Shown here: positions 1 to 13,534 of the stretch, piece after piece | How the letters are laid out: every line of letters begins with the position of its first letter | How positions within the stretch are numbered: position 1 is the first letter of the stretch | Source of the DNA: Penelope pileata | Lineage: Eukaryota; Chordata; Aves; Galliformes; Cracidae | DNA length: 64,000 nt | Reading direction: 5' to 3' | Assembly (NCBI GenBank): GCA_013396635.1 | Contig: WBMW01005529.1 | Location: 523,290 to 587,289, forward strand | Notes under the pieces: model-generated | The model's input: the letters and a program-made list of their open reading frames with translations, nothing else | Told to the model about the DNA's origin: nothing | Database searches by the model: none | Translations under genes and position numbers: made by a program

Positions 1-1430
1 AATGTTAGCCACTTGGACTGGGTAAGATGGAAAACATCTTGATGAAGAAATTATTTACCTTGCTAGTTGCAAAGTAAGTAGGATTTCTTCTGAATTTCAT
101 AATGAATGTCTTTTGTAATTAACGTGTGCTTGATTGAGGGAATCTGCAGGACTTGGTAGTCCTATCTGTGTTCATACTTAGAGATGCAATCAAGAAACCT
201 CACTTCAAATCAAACAAAAGATACTGTGTTTCCCCTACAGTTCTGTATTAGCCTTTTTATAAGTATAAAGTGCTCATGCTTTTAACACTTGTAATTGTGG
301 TTGAATAAATGTCTTGCTTTCAAGTAGTAGTGGAAAGATGATCTGCATTTATTCTGGCAGTGCAAAACTGTCAGTTGACCTTATGTTCTGTTCAGGTAAC
401 CGTTGATCACGAGGGCTTTATTTAGTATAGCAATGTATTTAAATAGATGACACTCAGTTAAATATTTGCAGTTGAATTCTGATGAGTTAACCTACGGAGA
501 CACTAAATAAACTTGCTGAAACATCGGGAAGTTGTGTTACACATAGGCTGTAGAGAAAGTATTGAGGCTGACAAGGATTTTGGGTTATATATTCCTCAGA
601 TTCAGGTAATATTGATGAATGCTTTTTAACCATGCTATAATGTTTATGGTTCCATTTTGTTGTGTTTGTATAAAACTTAGATAATCTTCAACTATCTTAA
701 AGAAGTTATGATAGTAGGATAAAACATACCAAACAGAAATACTGGTGTTAGGAAAGATATTTCCAGTTCCTTGGATATGCTGCTGGCCTGACCTGAGTTT
801 TTGTTCATTTTTCTCCTTCCTTTGAAATTAAAAACAAGTATTGATCAAATTAATTCATTGTTTTGAAACATATAGGAGAGGTCTGGCTTTAAATAAAAAC
901 TGATTAGTTTTCAAGATACTGAAAGCAGAAAGTTGTTCATATACGTTGATACTCATACTTTCTCCGACAACTGAATTTCTCATTAAATACAGTACATTCA
1001 GGAAATGCCAAGGCTTGCATCTTCCTGACAGAGGAATAGAGCAGAAAGAAAAGTGCAGTTAATTTTGTGCACATTTTTAGGAAAAATAAAATAAAGGGGT
1101 CTGAACACTGGATGGTCTAAACAAATAAGGGAATTTGTTTGGCTTTGGATTTTAAGGAGGAGATTCCACAAAACTCTCTCTGGTGCTGTTTAAACATAAC
1201 CAAGCAAAGGGATTTCGTGTTGCCTTTATCTGCAGATGCTCATTTTCAGCTTTTTCTCTGATGCTGACTGCACTCTTGGTTGTATTAATATGAAGCTTTT
1301 ATGTAAGCTGAATTAGTAAGAATTTGATTTTGAATAAAAATCAGTCAGACTTCACTATGAGTGAAGGAAGGAGGGAGACTTGTTAAAGCACCTGAAATGC
1401 ATTCTCGCTCTTGAAATGTTACAAGTATTC

Positions 1431-1454
1431 TTTTTTAATTTTTTTTTTTTTTTT
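1431..1454. repeat. T-rich homopolymer tract
   Basis: 24 bases of almost pure T, broken only by two A residues. It is a low-complexity intronic tract with no further structure. Confidence 0.9.
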
Positions 1455-4233
1455 AGTCAGTTCCTGATGATCCTGATTAGTTTCATTTTTCAACCCACTG
1501 CTGCCAAACCTGATGTGTAACAGCAGGAACAGCATTCAATAAAAACACAAAACATGAAATTGTTAAATAGTCATGGTGTTGTTTTTTTTGTTCTGTTGGT
1601 TTGTTTGGTTGTTGGGGAGACCATTTATTTTCTTTAATTTAATTTTACTTGTTTTTCTCTGATTTTTATTAATGTTAGTATCTTGTTCTACTTTAGTAGA
1701 ACTACTGTGCTCAAAGTTTTTTTCAAATTTAAGAAATAAAGTAGAATCACCGATAAAAGAAGGATGGGAGCTACTTTTTCTTTCCCAAAGGTGAACAAAT
1801 TCAAACAGCTTCTTCAGGTATCCCATAATTAGGGCAATCTTCCAAATAGTTCAGTTATACTTATTTTTCACTACTTTTTCAAGCATGCCCACTGGAACAG
1901 GTATACAGCCTGCTGAATAATCCCATTCATAGAGCTTACCACCTGCTGTGGTCTGGAAAATTGGCATAGAGTTGTTTTTAAACTTTCATGTTTAAAAACA
2001 GGTACCAAAGGTGGGAAAAAGAATCCAGACTTTTGTGGCCAGAACAAATAAAAGTTGTCTGACTTCAATACAAAAATAAGAGATTTGTTTGGTTTTTTAA
2101 CAATATTAAGCATTTTAAGTATTGCTATTTCCTTTTCATTTATTTAAATTGAAATATGGGGAAGTTCTGTTTATGAGTGCACACAAAGTTTATGGAATAT
2201 TTTGCTTAGATTAAAAAAAAAAAAGCGTGAGTGCATGTAACTTAATTGTTCATTATAATTATTAATAGGACTGGTTTTAGTTTCATTAAGCTGAGATTGG
2301 ATTTGTAGAAGCATCAGACTGTCATCAAGGGCAGTCATAATTACCTGCTTGAAATAAAGGGCTGGTGAAGTGGTTGCTTTTAATATTACAGGAGACACAT
2401 CAAGGTTGCAAAGTTTTATAGATGACTCTTTCTATATTATCTGACTGAACTCTTCAAGCTTTAATGTATCTTGTATTTGATAGGAGAAAAACGAAGGATT
2501 AAAACAAATTTTTTTTTTTTTAAAACACTTTGGTCTCTCACATTCAGAAATATAAGGATTGAATTATAATTTTATAAAAGTGGTTCTTGTTTGATGGTAA
2601 GGAGCAGGTAAATAGTTTCCAAACTAGTGAAATTAATCCATGTACCAGGGACAGATAGGGACTCCTAAACTCAGGATAGGCAGCCTGGCCAAAATGACAG
2701 CTTGTTTCCAATGGTGGTACTTTCTGACACTGCCATTTCAGTGGTAAGTGGTGGAAAAAGAAAACTAAAAACTGAACTCTTGCTGGAAGTGATATTATAT
2801 GACATCTGTGCCCATTGATGGTCAGATGTACACGAGTAACAATTGTTTGAATTATATGTGGTTGAAGTGGTCTGATGTGAACATGTTTGAGCATTAATGG
2901 ATTACTGAAGATTAGAGAAGTGAGAAGCAGGGAACTGAATCCATAAGTCACCTTCCAATTTGTTAACCGATTAGCCATTTTCATCTGTGTGGTCTGTAAC
3001 AACCAGTTTCAGTTCCTGAAACAATTTCTTTGGCAGTACCTTAGATAGGGATGTAGATGAATGTAAATTTTCTGGGACTCTTTGTTAAGCAGCTCATGGT
3101 ACTTAAGCAAGGAGTAGGCTGCTCTTCTGTCAGCAACTGCTTCCAATGTCACGTACTACTGCAGAAACCTGAAACCCAATTTCAAGATTTTCTGACATGC
3201 TAGTATTGCTACAAGTCTGGAATATCACCAACCCGTGATAACCAGGATAAAATTAGGACCTTGAAACAGGAATGAGAGACAGTCTTGGGATAGGAGATAC
3301 AGGGTAAGGAAAGGAGTCATTTGTCGGTTCATAGGGCAGTTTATGACGTAGACTCTGAAGTTTACAATTATCTTATGCAACATCTCTCTTAAGGAATGCT
3401 TGTAGAACCCGTGGGTTTCTTTAATAACAAAAGCTGAAAGAAGAACAAGGAGGGCACTGCTGCTCCTGGTAGGCAGCATTTACCTAGACATCGTGTCTGT
3501 TTCCTAAACAAACTCACACAAAATAGCGAAGATTTCTGAGCATTTCACCACCCCAGGCAAAAACATAGGTGAACAAATGATGTTTGAGTGCAACTAAGTT
3601 GGAAATTAAACCACCTGAAGTATAGGCTCCTTAATCCAGGTGTGAATCCCAGCCTTTCTGGCTATATACAGGCTGTTGGACCTCAGCGCTGGAAAGCTTG
3701 AAGTAGTTTTACTTTGTTTAGCAGCCTGGCTGCTGCAGCCCATGTTGAGCTGTTACGAAATCACAGAGAAAGGCAAGGCTTTGTGGTCAGCTTGCACTCA
3801 GCTTCAAGCTGGTGTGGGAATACCCCATCTCTGGCTACAAGTAGTTTGAGATTGTGTACTGAGCAATTGCAGGCTAGGAATACTCATTTTGCTAAATATT
3901 ACAGTGTTAAGACAGATCTCAACGCTGTCTTGAACTCACTAGAGTTTGAGAGGTAAACTACCATAGTTTTATTGCATTTCATTCTCACTACTGAATTAAT
4001 TTAGTAGGTCTTTGAAGCTCTTGAAAGTCAACTTCAGAAAACCTTTAACAAAGGAAGGCTGTTGTCCAAATTGCATCAGTTCTAGGTTTCTAATTACAGC
4101 TTAAAAAATCTAACTGTAGCAGCTATAGCACTGAAATGTGGGAGAATGAGAATTAAACAAGGTCATCCTGAATATTATGTAGATTTATGAGGGTGCTCTG
4201 GGAATCCCTCTTACTGTAGCTATCTGGCTCCAA

Positions 4234-4294
4234 ATATCAATATTGAGCATATTATCAATGTTGAGCATACTGAATGAATATCAGTATTGAGTGT
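4234..4294. repeat. Short tandem repeat, ~18 bp unit, three degenerate copies
   Basis: ATATCAATATTGAGCAT at 4234-4250, ATTATCAATGTTGAGCAT at 4251-4268 and AATATCAGTATTGAGTGT at 4277-4294 are three related units with an 8 bp spacer before the third. Divergence between units indicates an old local duplication. Confidence 0.75.
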
Positions 4295-4492
4295 TCTTTG
4301 CAGCTTCACCACAGCCACTTAAACCAGTGACTGTCTTCGCTATCCAAACGCTGCAAAGATTTGATGACCTACAAGATGCAGATTCCAGTCAGAAAGCTAA
4401 TTAGGAAGCTACATATCTGCACAGGAAAAAAAATGTCATATGGTGATCAGATAGGATTTTTAAGATGTACAGAAAATAAGGGAGAGGATGTA

Positions 4493-5029
4493 CAAGGGCT
4501 GCTCCAAAATTAATGCTTCCTATTATATTGGCCCATGATGTCAGAGGTGGATGTTGGTGGTATGACAGTAGAGGCTGAACCTTCCCACCAATATTCCATT
4601 CCATGTTGTTGCCATGTGACAAATGGCAGCAGAGGGGCAGTCTGATACAATGACGTCTGACATGGGAGTGCAGATGAAGCAAAGGTATGGAATTGAATTT
4701 CCCTGTGCGGAAAAAATGGCACCCACTGACATTTGTTGACATTTGCTGAACACTTATGGAGACCAAACAGTGACTGTGAACACAGTGAGACAGTGGTAGT
4801 GTGTTTCAGCAGTTGTGACAGTGAGTCACCTCTGCTGGTGCAGACCTTTACAAGCATGGCACACAGGCTGTTCTTCATTGCTGGCAAAAATCCATAGCTA
4901 ATGGTGGTGACTATGCTGAAAAATAGTGTTTTGTAGCTGAGAACTTGCTCTTTGTGTTATTGTGTTCTTTGTATCTGTTGTAGTTTCCATGCAAATAAAT
5001 AGGAGGCATTACTTTTGAAGTGACCTACA
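4493..5029 (+). mobile_element. Mariner (Galluhop/Mariner1_GG type) non-autonomous copy 1
   Basis: This is a nearly full-length short mariner derivative of about 537 bp, flanked by TA at 4491-4492 and 5030-5031. The 5' end (CAAGGGCTGCTCC...) and the 3' end (...AAATAGGAGGCATTACTTTTGAAG...) carry imperfect terminal inverted repeats: TAATGCTTCCTATT inside the left end is matched by AATAGGAGGCATTA at the right. An ATG at 4650 opens a decayed transposase N-terminus (a helix-turn-helix-like segment ending near GDQT, with an in-frame stop). Near 4880-4924 a C-terminal remnant reads as HRWQKxIANGGDYxEK, a mariner hallmark. The DDE catalytic core between the two is missing, so the copy depended on a full-length relative for mobility. 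The family name is from memory of chicken repeats; the mariner class is clear from sequence. Confidence 0.85.
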
Positions 5030-5031
5030 TA

Positions 5032-8000
5032 TATTAACCCTGAGGGTTCTGAGACATCTTTCTGTGTTACTGTACATTATTTTTTGACAGAAACAATAGG
5101 ATTGAAGAAAAAAGGAAAATGTGGGATCTGGGAAGCTAGGTCTAAAATGAGTGCTGTTACCTAAAATAGTGTTTACATCTTTCTCGGTATGTTTTATTCA
5201 TGCTACTTACATCCCATCATTTATCATTAAATCTGTTACAGTCAATTAAACATTACCTTCCTACCATTGCATGGCTTGTTGAGTTGTTCAGTTATGTGCC
5301 AGAAGCAAAGTAAAATTCTATATTTGCAATCTCATCCTGTACGTTAACTTTTTTTTAAAGATGTTTCACATTTTTGCATAATTGAGAGAGAAACTTAAAT
5401 ATTTGATTTGAATGTAGTAGAATCTAGAAAGGATCCTTATATACAGCAAATTCAGTAGAAGTTACAGGAATGAGATTTGGAATTTGATTTTTGGATTGAA
5501 ACTCTTTCATTTGCCAGGTTGAAGTATTTATTTATATACAAAGCTGAGTGCCTTGAAACTTTCTCCTTTTTTTTCAGTACCTAAGCGTAATGCTGTTTGC
5601 CATTTGAAATGTTAGGTCACCAAGAATGCAATTTAGGTCATTGAGAGAGCATATTCTTTCTGAAAATAAACCTACTGTGTAACCTATGGTGGGATGTATT
5701 TGCTTGCCTAAGTATTAGTAAGTAAATTAAGACTAAAATTAGTAGCATTTTTTTTTTCTTGATTCCTTTTTATACCTGTCTAAATCAAGAGCTTTTCTGG
5801 AATGTCCTGTGCACATAAATTGTATTGGGTTTCAGAGCTGGGTTCCACCTTGGGCTGTGTCAATGACCGCAGGATGTTTATGTGAACTTTGCTAAGTTTC
5901 TGGCAGACTTCTTTCTTCCAGGCTTTCATTGGTACTTTATCCCTGAGACACTCATGTCATTTAGAACAGTTTTTTGTTTGTTTGTTTGCACACCAGTAGT
6001 TTACAGGTACTTTAAGGGAAAATATATTTATGCTAGTCATGCAGCAAGTGTCAACACTGCTGAAAAGCTAGGAGGTAGCAGGCTGGCAGGAGCTTGAGAG
6101 GAATTTCTTTGAAATGTGAAATATTACCTGGACAAGCGAAAAACAATTTAATAATAGTACACAACAGTTTCAATACCTTTTCCAATTTCTGGGAATCAGA
6201 AGCGCTGCATAAAGATCAGAAAAACTTTTACATTGATGAAGGAATGACAGAATCATGTCGGTTTGTAAAATTGACATGTTCTCTCCACAACTAGTTTGGA
6301 ATATTTAAATTTATACTGGATTGTTTTCTAGAAGTAGAGAGGAAGACTTCACTGTAAAGATTCATGTAGTCTAAGAAAACCATCTCTGGTTTCTAAATAA
6401 TTTATTAGAAGCTGTTGCAATGATTTTATCTATAAGTCAGTCACTTAATAAATTATCTTGTTGGAACTCAGGATCTTGGTCAATTGGGAATGAAAAGTCA
6501 AAAAGTTGGAGAGGTAAGTGATCTGAATACCTAGCCCTCAGAAAAGCTTCTCTTCTGAGTTGTTAGCAGCTGTCCTTGGGGTCGATCACCTTTACGTTAC
6601 CTGTAGGAGCAGTATGACACTTCAGGTGCCTAGATGCACGTGCATCTAATATCCATGGGCAGTTTATTTTGAATACTTACATGCCTACAGCTGCAAAAAA
6701 CTGATGGTTACAAGACTGCATCTGCTGAAAACAGAACATTTTTTGCCTTCTGTTATACTTATGTTCTGGAATGGATTGTAGGACTGCCAAGTTTTGGAAG
6801 ATGATTTGTCACCATGGCCTGATGGCACCTGCTTACATTTAAGATAGTTGCACAATAGCCAGTGGAGTAAAATACTCCTTTTTCTGGCAGTGGAGTCTAC
6901 ACAGGTTTATTCAAATGCTGGTCAGGCCCCTGATGTTTTTTCAAAGGATATTTATGATCTGAATCTGTATTTAACAGAAATGAATTTTTAGAGTGTATAA
7001 GAACTAAGTCCTGAATTTCTGCAGTCAAGCTGATGCTTGACTTCCTGACCTTCCCTGTACCCTGCTAGCGCAGCACTTTCATCTACTTCTGCATTTAAGT
7101 CTTGTGCCTGACCTCTTCTGTGGTACATGGAAGTCATATTAGAAACATCTTTTGTTTTTCTTCTCCATCTCTACTTTCTCTGTCTTTACTGATGTTTGCC
7201 GTCCTCTGAGAACTTAAACTGGTGCTTCTTGGAAAAGTACACCAGCTTCAGTCTTGCTTTCTTTTCCCAATGGGATTTCTTCTCTTTTTCATCACAGTCA
7301 TTTATGAATGTTGCGCCTGGATAACTTCTTGGAAGTAAGTATTGCAATGTTCCCAGCACTTTTGGAAAAAGAATATTTTTCACCTTTGAAGTATGAACAC
7401 AGTGGCAAAGATAGTTAGAACTGCTTTTTAAATTGTTTTCCCAAGATCTGGCGTTGATTTTCTTTAGTCTGGGACAAAATGTTTGCTCTGTATTTTAGTT
7501 ACTGTCTTTCAATATTAGGACTTAGAAGTGCTTTCTATATTCTCTGTATTTTGAAGTTGAGTGGACCATTAATTTTGTATACTCCTATATATGTTCCAGA
7601 ATAATCTGTAATGGACTGTAAGTGTGGTTAGTGATATCAGTATCTCTTGGGGGACATCCCTGTGAGAGGAAAAACAAAATTAGTAAGATGTTTTTGGAAA
7701 ATGATCATTACAGCATTTAACTAGAGAGAAAGGATTAGACTTTCAAAGCTGTACACGTGTAAGTGATCACTCTTTGGCTTCACTCCTCAAAGTAATCATA
7801 ACGTAACTTTTAGATATCCTTTTTTTTTTCACTCTTTTTCTTTCTGCCCTTTGTTTCTTCATGAATGTTGTAGTTAGGCAGATATTAAGCAGTTTCATAT
7901 GTGTATGAAAATATACATGTATATACAGAGCCCTAGCTTTTTTTCATGCCTCAATGTTGGGAATCACAGATTCCAATGCTATCTATATGAACACTGCTGT

Positions 8001-8669
8001 TTTAATGGCAGTAAGTAAAAGTACAGGTGATCACGTCAGTAGATGGAGTAGACAGTTATCTTCTAACTAGAAATGTGAGTGCTGCACATTTCATACATAA
8101 AACACATAAACAGTACATTTTAGAAATGAAAGCTTGTTTCTGCCCTTCAGTGTTTCTTTCTATGCATGTCTTTCCATCTTCCGCACCTTTAGCCTTGCTG
8201 TCTGCTTCTCTATGTATTTGCTGCTTGTACTGTTTACTGTGTTCTATCTATGCCATTTAGTATGGCATGAGTGAAAGTATTTGCTGCTGCTCCGTATATC
8301 AGCTCTTTATACTTCAGGAGTTCCTTTGAGCCAAGCAGCATGAGTAGGGTGACAGTCTTTTTCTGCAAAACAATGCCCATTCAGAGTAGGAAATAAATTT
8401 TTAAAGCTGTCTGGAATAGAGGCTTCAAATAGCAAGAAACTGCAGCATTGTAAAATATATTCTTACTGTGAATTATCTGAGCCTGTTGACATAGAATTGC
8501 TACTTTTAAATAGAATAATTTAATTAGAACATACTTCAGATCTTATTTTAGTCTATTTAAACATCCATTCAAGAACACTGTATCCAAAATTCAATATTTA
8601 GCATTAGACCACAGAAGATGTTGGTCTGTCGGTTGACTCACTTTAGAACATGTTCCAAAATGCAACCTG
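5032..8669. other. Unremarkable intronic sequence
   Basis: Apart from the TTTG run at 5971, I recognise no gene, repeat family or RNA here. ORFs are all under 80 codons. Confidence 0.6.
5971..5988. repeat. (TTTG)n microsatellite
   Basis: Run of TTTG units following a T tract. Confidence 0.85.
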
Positions 8670-9118
8670 AGACACAAGGATGATTAGAGGGCTGAAGCAC
8701 CTTTCCTATGAAGAAGGTCTGAGGCAACTGGAGTGGTTGTTCAGCTTTGAGAAGAGAAGGCTCTGATGACACCTCGGAGGACACTGCAACCTTTCACTAT
8801 TTAAAGGGAGCTTATAATCAGGAGGGAGACTGACTTTTTATTCAGTCTGATAGTGGTAGGATGAGTAGGAATGGTTTTAAACTAAACGGAAGGTTAGGTT
8901 GGATGTAAGAAAGGAATTGTTCACTCAGGGTGGTGAGGAACTGGAACAGGTTGCCCAGAGAAGCTGTGGATGCCCCATTCCTGGAGACGTTCAAGGCCAG
9001 GTTGGATGGGGCCCTAGGCAGCCTGGTCTAGTGGGAGGCAACCCTGCCCCACGACAGAGGAGTGGAACTGAGTGGGCTTTAAGGTCCCTTCCAACCCAAG
9101 CCATTTTATGATTCTATG
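8670..9118 (+). mobile_element. CR1 LINE 3' fragment (+)
   Basis: 5'-truncated CR1 (chicken repeat 1) copy. It starts in the C-terminal part of ORF2 (ACAAGGATGATTAGAGGGCTG, matching the RRATRMIRGLE region of the good copy at 29.6-31.0 kb) and runs through the conserved 'GCTGTGGATGCCCCATTCCTGGAG' section, split here by substitutions. It ends with the CR1 3' end (CCATTTTATGATTCTATGAA). Reading frames are disrupted. Confidence 0.88.
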
Positions 9119-12100
9119 AAAAGCCAACAATCTCAAAATGTAAGAATAAATCATTACGTACTTCAGGTGAAAGCTTTGTATTTTCTAATTTTGCTACTAT
9201 AATTTCTTCTCATGCTGCCTGAGAACTGAATTTTCGATCTATTTGGTTTTGAAGAGCATCTTTCCCATTCAGAGCAGAAGGTCATTTCAAGTTTGAGTGC
9301 TAACCTGGACTTACTGAGTAAAAATCAAATTTTACATCTCTCACTCTTTTTGCCTGTGCACACAAAAAAAGCAGCCTACTTCTTGGCTCTGAGCTTTGAG
9401 AAGCTCAGAGTGACTCAGGCTTGTGATGAAATGTTTTTGCTATGATGACAGCACAAGAATGCTGTTTTCTTGATCAATTCAGCTTTGGAATTTTGGGCAT
9501 TTTTCTTTTGTTTATGCCTATGAACTCGACAGGAGCTTTTTCTAGCAGGAAAAACATCCGTATGTGATTGTATACCACTTGTTTCATGTTTCTTCTTGCA
9601 GCTGCTCAGTCACTTGTTTTCTTCTAGATTTAAACTTGATGAGAGTGAAGAGACTTCTTGTCTGAGAAATCACTGCCAGGTTTCGCAGGAGTTCTCAGGA
9701 GTCTTGGCATGTGTCTCCATTTTTTTTCTCCCTTGAGAAAACATAGTTTTAAGTGTTTGCAACGGATTAAGCCAGATTGGGTCATTATAATAATCCATTC
9801 TGACTGTCATAACACAAGCCAAAGAAGCTTGTCCAGTAGCTTCTTTTTCTGCCTGAAGCTTGTATTTTAAAAGAGAACATATATTTAAAGATGTAATATC
9901 CTACTTTTTATCTAGCTATGTATTGCTTTGGTTTCTTCACACACTTCTCTTGATTCTCAGGAGAATTCCCACCTCTAGGTGGGCTAGGAGGGCTAGATTA
10001 TTTGTCATCACATCTTTCAAATCTTTGACAGAAGTTTTTTTTTTTTTTCCTTTTTAAATGTGAATTTGGTATTAGAGTATTGTGCAATACCATTTTAGTA
10101 TTTGAAATTTGTAAAACTATACTGTCTTGTTTTGACTGGGGAGACTCTTAAGCTTCTGGAACTGTTGTAGATAGCTACAACAGCTTAGTTTAGAAGGTTA
10201 CATTGTCATCACTTGTTTCAAAATCATTCTGCAGGCTGGAAAGCAGTGGTGATCTGAAGAGTAATGGTGTTTTTTTGTTTTTTAGCTGTTTTTTTCAATC
10301 TTTACAATTCAATCAAAGCTGGAGTTATCAGGCTGTCATTCCAATCTGTTTGCTTTCAACTAACAATGGAAAAATAGTAGTAGGAACCACAAAATGTGCA
10401 GTGTGCAGAGAAGTCACTGAAGTTGGAGCTCTTCTTCCCCAAACCACCACATGTGGATGTGCCAGTCTGCTCCTTGCAATGCACATACTACAAGAACTGC
10501 CCTTTTCCACTCCTCGGCTGCTGTGCTGCCAGGACCCCTACCCAACTGTAGCCTTTGTAATTGCTTGTACCCTAATTTGCTATTCCACTGTGGGCTAGTA
10601 TGGGGTCAGTGTACACACCCATCCCAGAATAACCTGACATACCACAGTCCCATTTGGAAAGAAGAATTTGCACCTCCACAGTTAACAAACCACTTTCCTC
10701 CATACACATATTCCAGGAATTAGTTTCTGTAAGGAAAGTGCAATCTTCTACCTCAGATCTGCTTCTAGAACATCCTTAGGGCTTAGCTTCCATGTGTGCT
10801 TTCTTTCTGCTGGTCCCAGGCCATAGGAGAATTTAGGTACATGGCTACTTATGGCCCGGATGTGAACACGTGAATCATACAATGCATCATTCAAAATGAT
10901 GAAAGACGTTTCAATAGTCAGTGTTAATCTTGACATGGAGCCATAATGCAAAGTACCAAGTCATAGGAAGAAAAGTACCTTCTATTTAATGAAATTTAAC
11001 AGGTTGCACTTAAAGTTTTATGTTATATATTGAAGTATATATTTTTTGTTATATAATTTCTTTAGAAATTCATGTCTGATAACTTGTGATTTTCTGAAGC
11101 TATGTTTCTTGCAAGAGGGCCTCGTCGACAAACTGTCCTTGATCAGACAGCCTGTAGTAGACCTTGACAGCCAAACTGTTCTCAAAAATTTTTTGCCCTT
11201 GCAGGACTTCTTGCTTAGTATGTTTGCTCCAATATTAGAAAACAGAGCAAAACAGTTTTAAGTAGTGTAATCCTCTTTTGAGTGTTCTTAAATAATGCTT
11301 TTAAGTATATATCTCAATTAACACATTTACTTTGCCTCTAAAGAGTGTTAGTCCCAAAGCAAAACTAGTAATAGTTTCAAAACTATTTCATTAGAACTCA
11401 TCTCATATACGAATGGTGGGAAGCAGAGTGACAGACTGTACTGTTCACCAGAGATGTCTAGACTGGCCCCCTGCATCTGCAATCAGTTTGCTGGATCCTG
11501 ACTTTGTCCATGTTGACAAAAGCCCTTCCCTTGTCAAAGGTTTTCTATTAGAATAGTCTGCTAAAATAGTCTGAAGCATGTTATTCAAGCTGCAAAATGA
11601 ATTTAAACAGGAAGAGCTAAGGTAGAAATAAAGCTGTGGTAGCAAACATGAGTCAACAAAGGAATGCTGTCAAGACTGGCAGACCCAAAGCCTACATGAC
11701 CTACATGAGGTGTTCGACAGTGTTTCTATTGACAGATGCTTGAATGAACCTGCATCTGGCAAGTTCTGAGAGTCACCAAAACAACTCTTTTTTTATTTCA
11801 ACCGGAAGAGTGGATATAAAACCCTTTCTGTGACTTGCCAAACACACACAAATGAATTTGGGACACTGATTTCTATTTCAGACTGTGGTTGCATGTTGTG
11901 CTTTTCCTCTGAGTGTCTTTAACTCTTCATGAGTGCTATATCACATCTACCAGTGCCAATTTCCAGTTGATCCCAACAGGTTTGTTGGGCTTCCATTTGA
12001 GTTATCTGGAAGTTGCTACTTCTCCAGCAGCTGCAGCTTTATGAGAGGATGTTCCTCATTATATTTCATGCCTCTTTCCAGCTACACAAAGCAAATCCTG

Positions 12101-13534
12101 CCTTGCAATATTTGGACCTCAGAGCACATTTGGACACATTTATATGTCTGGCAGCAGACAAATAGGCCTTAACTGGTAGCTACGTGAGTGGTGCAGTGCC
12201 TAAGCACCCATACATGCATTAGCCAGGGGACATCCATGCTAGTGCAGCTAAGCTGCTTCCAGACTGCCAGTGCTGTGTATGCAGCCAGCTCAGGCTGGAC
12301 ACAGGGTCTACCTGTATAGATATTTCTGCTGTGTTCAGGCCTTTGTGTGGAACTGCCAGTTCTGGTCACCTAAAAATAAATTATCAAATTACAGCAAAAT
12401 GAAAGAGTGGTGCTGTTACAGAATACAAGAAGAATGGAAAAAGAATGCTGCTGGAAAGGGAAAAAACTTTCACACTAAACTATTTTCATCAAAATGCCAG
12501 AGAGTACAAATCTGAGAATTGGCAAGAACCTCCTCCACGCAGCAGTTCACAGTTGGATGCTTAGTGGAAAGCAGCTTTGGATCTGGATGAGTGAGGAGGC
12601 TGGAAATCCTATTGTATGTACTTACGATTTTGAACAGAAAACATTCTTAATACTGAACTGAGAAATGTGGTAGTTTGTATGTGGCAAATGCTAACATTTG
12701 TAGCAAATATGCATAATCTATTAAGTAGTAGGCTATGAAGCAGAGAGGACAGCCTCAGTATTTGTTACACTGTGTTCCTAGAATTTCAGTTGGTGACTGG
12801 GTGATTTTAAAGAAAGTAAAAGATAAATATTTCCACACCCTTTGGAAACACAGATATTTTCCTTTAAGCAAAGAACATCTGTTGTAGTTAAACTTATATA
12901 TGAAATGCTGTTTCTGAGAAGTCAGAGCTACTGCTGTACAAACAGTAAAGGCTGAAAAGGGGAAAAGAGTCCTCGTAAATAAAAGCTGCCTTTCTCTATA
13001 AAAAATGAATACTTCCTTTTTATGAACAGAGATTTTACCATAGCTTCCACAAATATATATATATACATATAAAAAGAAGAAAACAACCAACACAGACTCA
13101 TCCCTAAGAAAAATGCTAGAGCTGTTTACTTTCCTCATTTTAAATAGATGTCATTTGTTCTGGAAATGTAGGTGTATCAAAAGCCCTGCTCTCTACACAC
13201 TGGACAATGTGAACAGCTAAATATTTGTGTAAGTGACATTAGGTAGCATTAGTCTTTGTCTCCCAAAAAGGCTAGTTCAGATAATAGTGTAAGAGCCACC
13301 TTCTTTAGCTCAAAAGTTGACTCATGCTTTTATTTACTGATTCAGCTGAACAAGTTCTGTTTACAGCACACAAGCAGCCCTATGTAATCACACAAACTAC
13401 TCATATGACTCAGAGAACAATTATCTTTTTGGTTAGTATGACCATGTTTTTTTTCCCCCCATAAAGAAACTTGAGTCATGGAAGACAGCTTAGTTTATCT
13501 TTTAAAAATGTTTGATGTTGTATTGATAGATGCA
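9119..13534. other. Intronic sequence without a recognised element
   Basis: It contains a 131-codon ORF (10203-10598, +) and a 127-codon ORF (12755-13138, -), neither with a recognisable motif. A weak CR1-like phrase occurs near 11690-11740 (GAGGTGTTCGACAGTGTTTC) but is too short to call. Confidence 0.55.
13053..13070. repeat. (AT)n microsatellite
   Basis: Alternating AT/TA run with one C interruption. Confidence 0.85.

Larger units (their letters stand above)
1..4492. other. Unremarkable intronic sequence
   Basis: AT-rich, with only the T tract at 1431 and the degenerate 18 bp repeat at 4234. A 152-codon minus-strand ORF at 2544-3002 has no recognisable domain and is taken as chance. Confidence 0.6.

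Noticed and set aside
2544..3002. 152-codon minus-strand ORF
   Set aside because: No recognisable domain or ordered splice signals; a length expected occasionally by chance in 64 kb read in six frames.
10203..10598. 131-codon + strand ORF rich in Cys and hydrophobic residues
   Set aside because: No motif recognised, and overlapping ORFs of similar quality occur in two other frames.
11690..11740. CR1-like phrase GAGGTGTTCGACAGTGTTTC
   Set aside because: The match to the KAFDTV-coding region is too short, and the flanking sequence does not continue the alignment.
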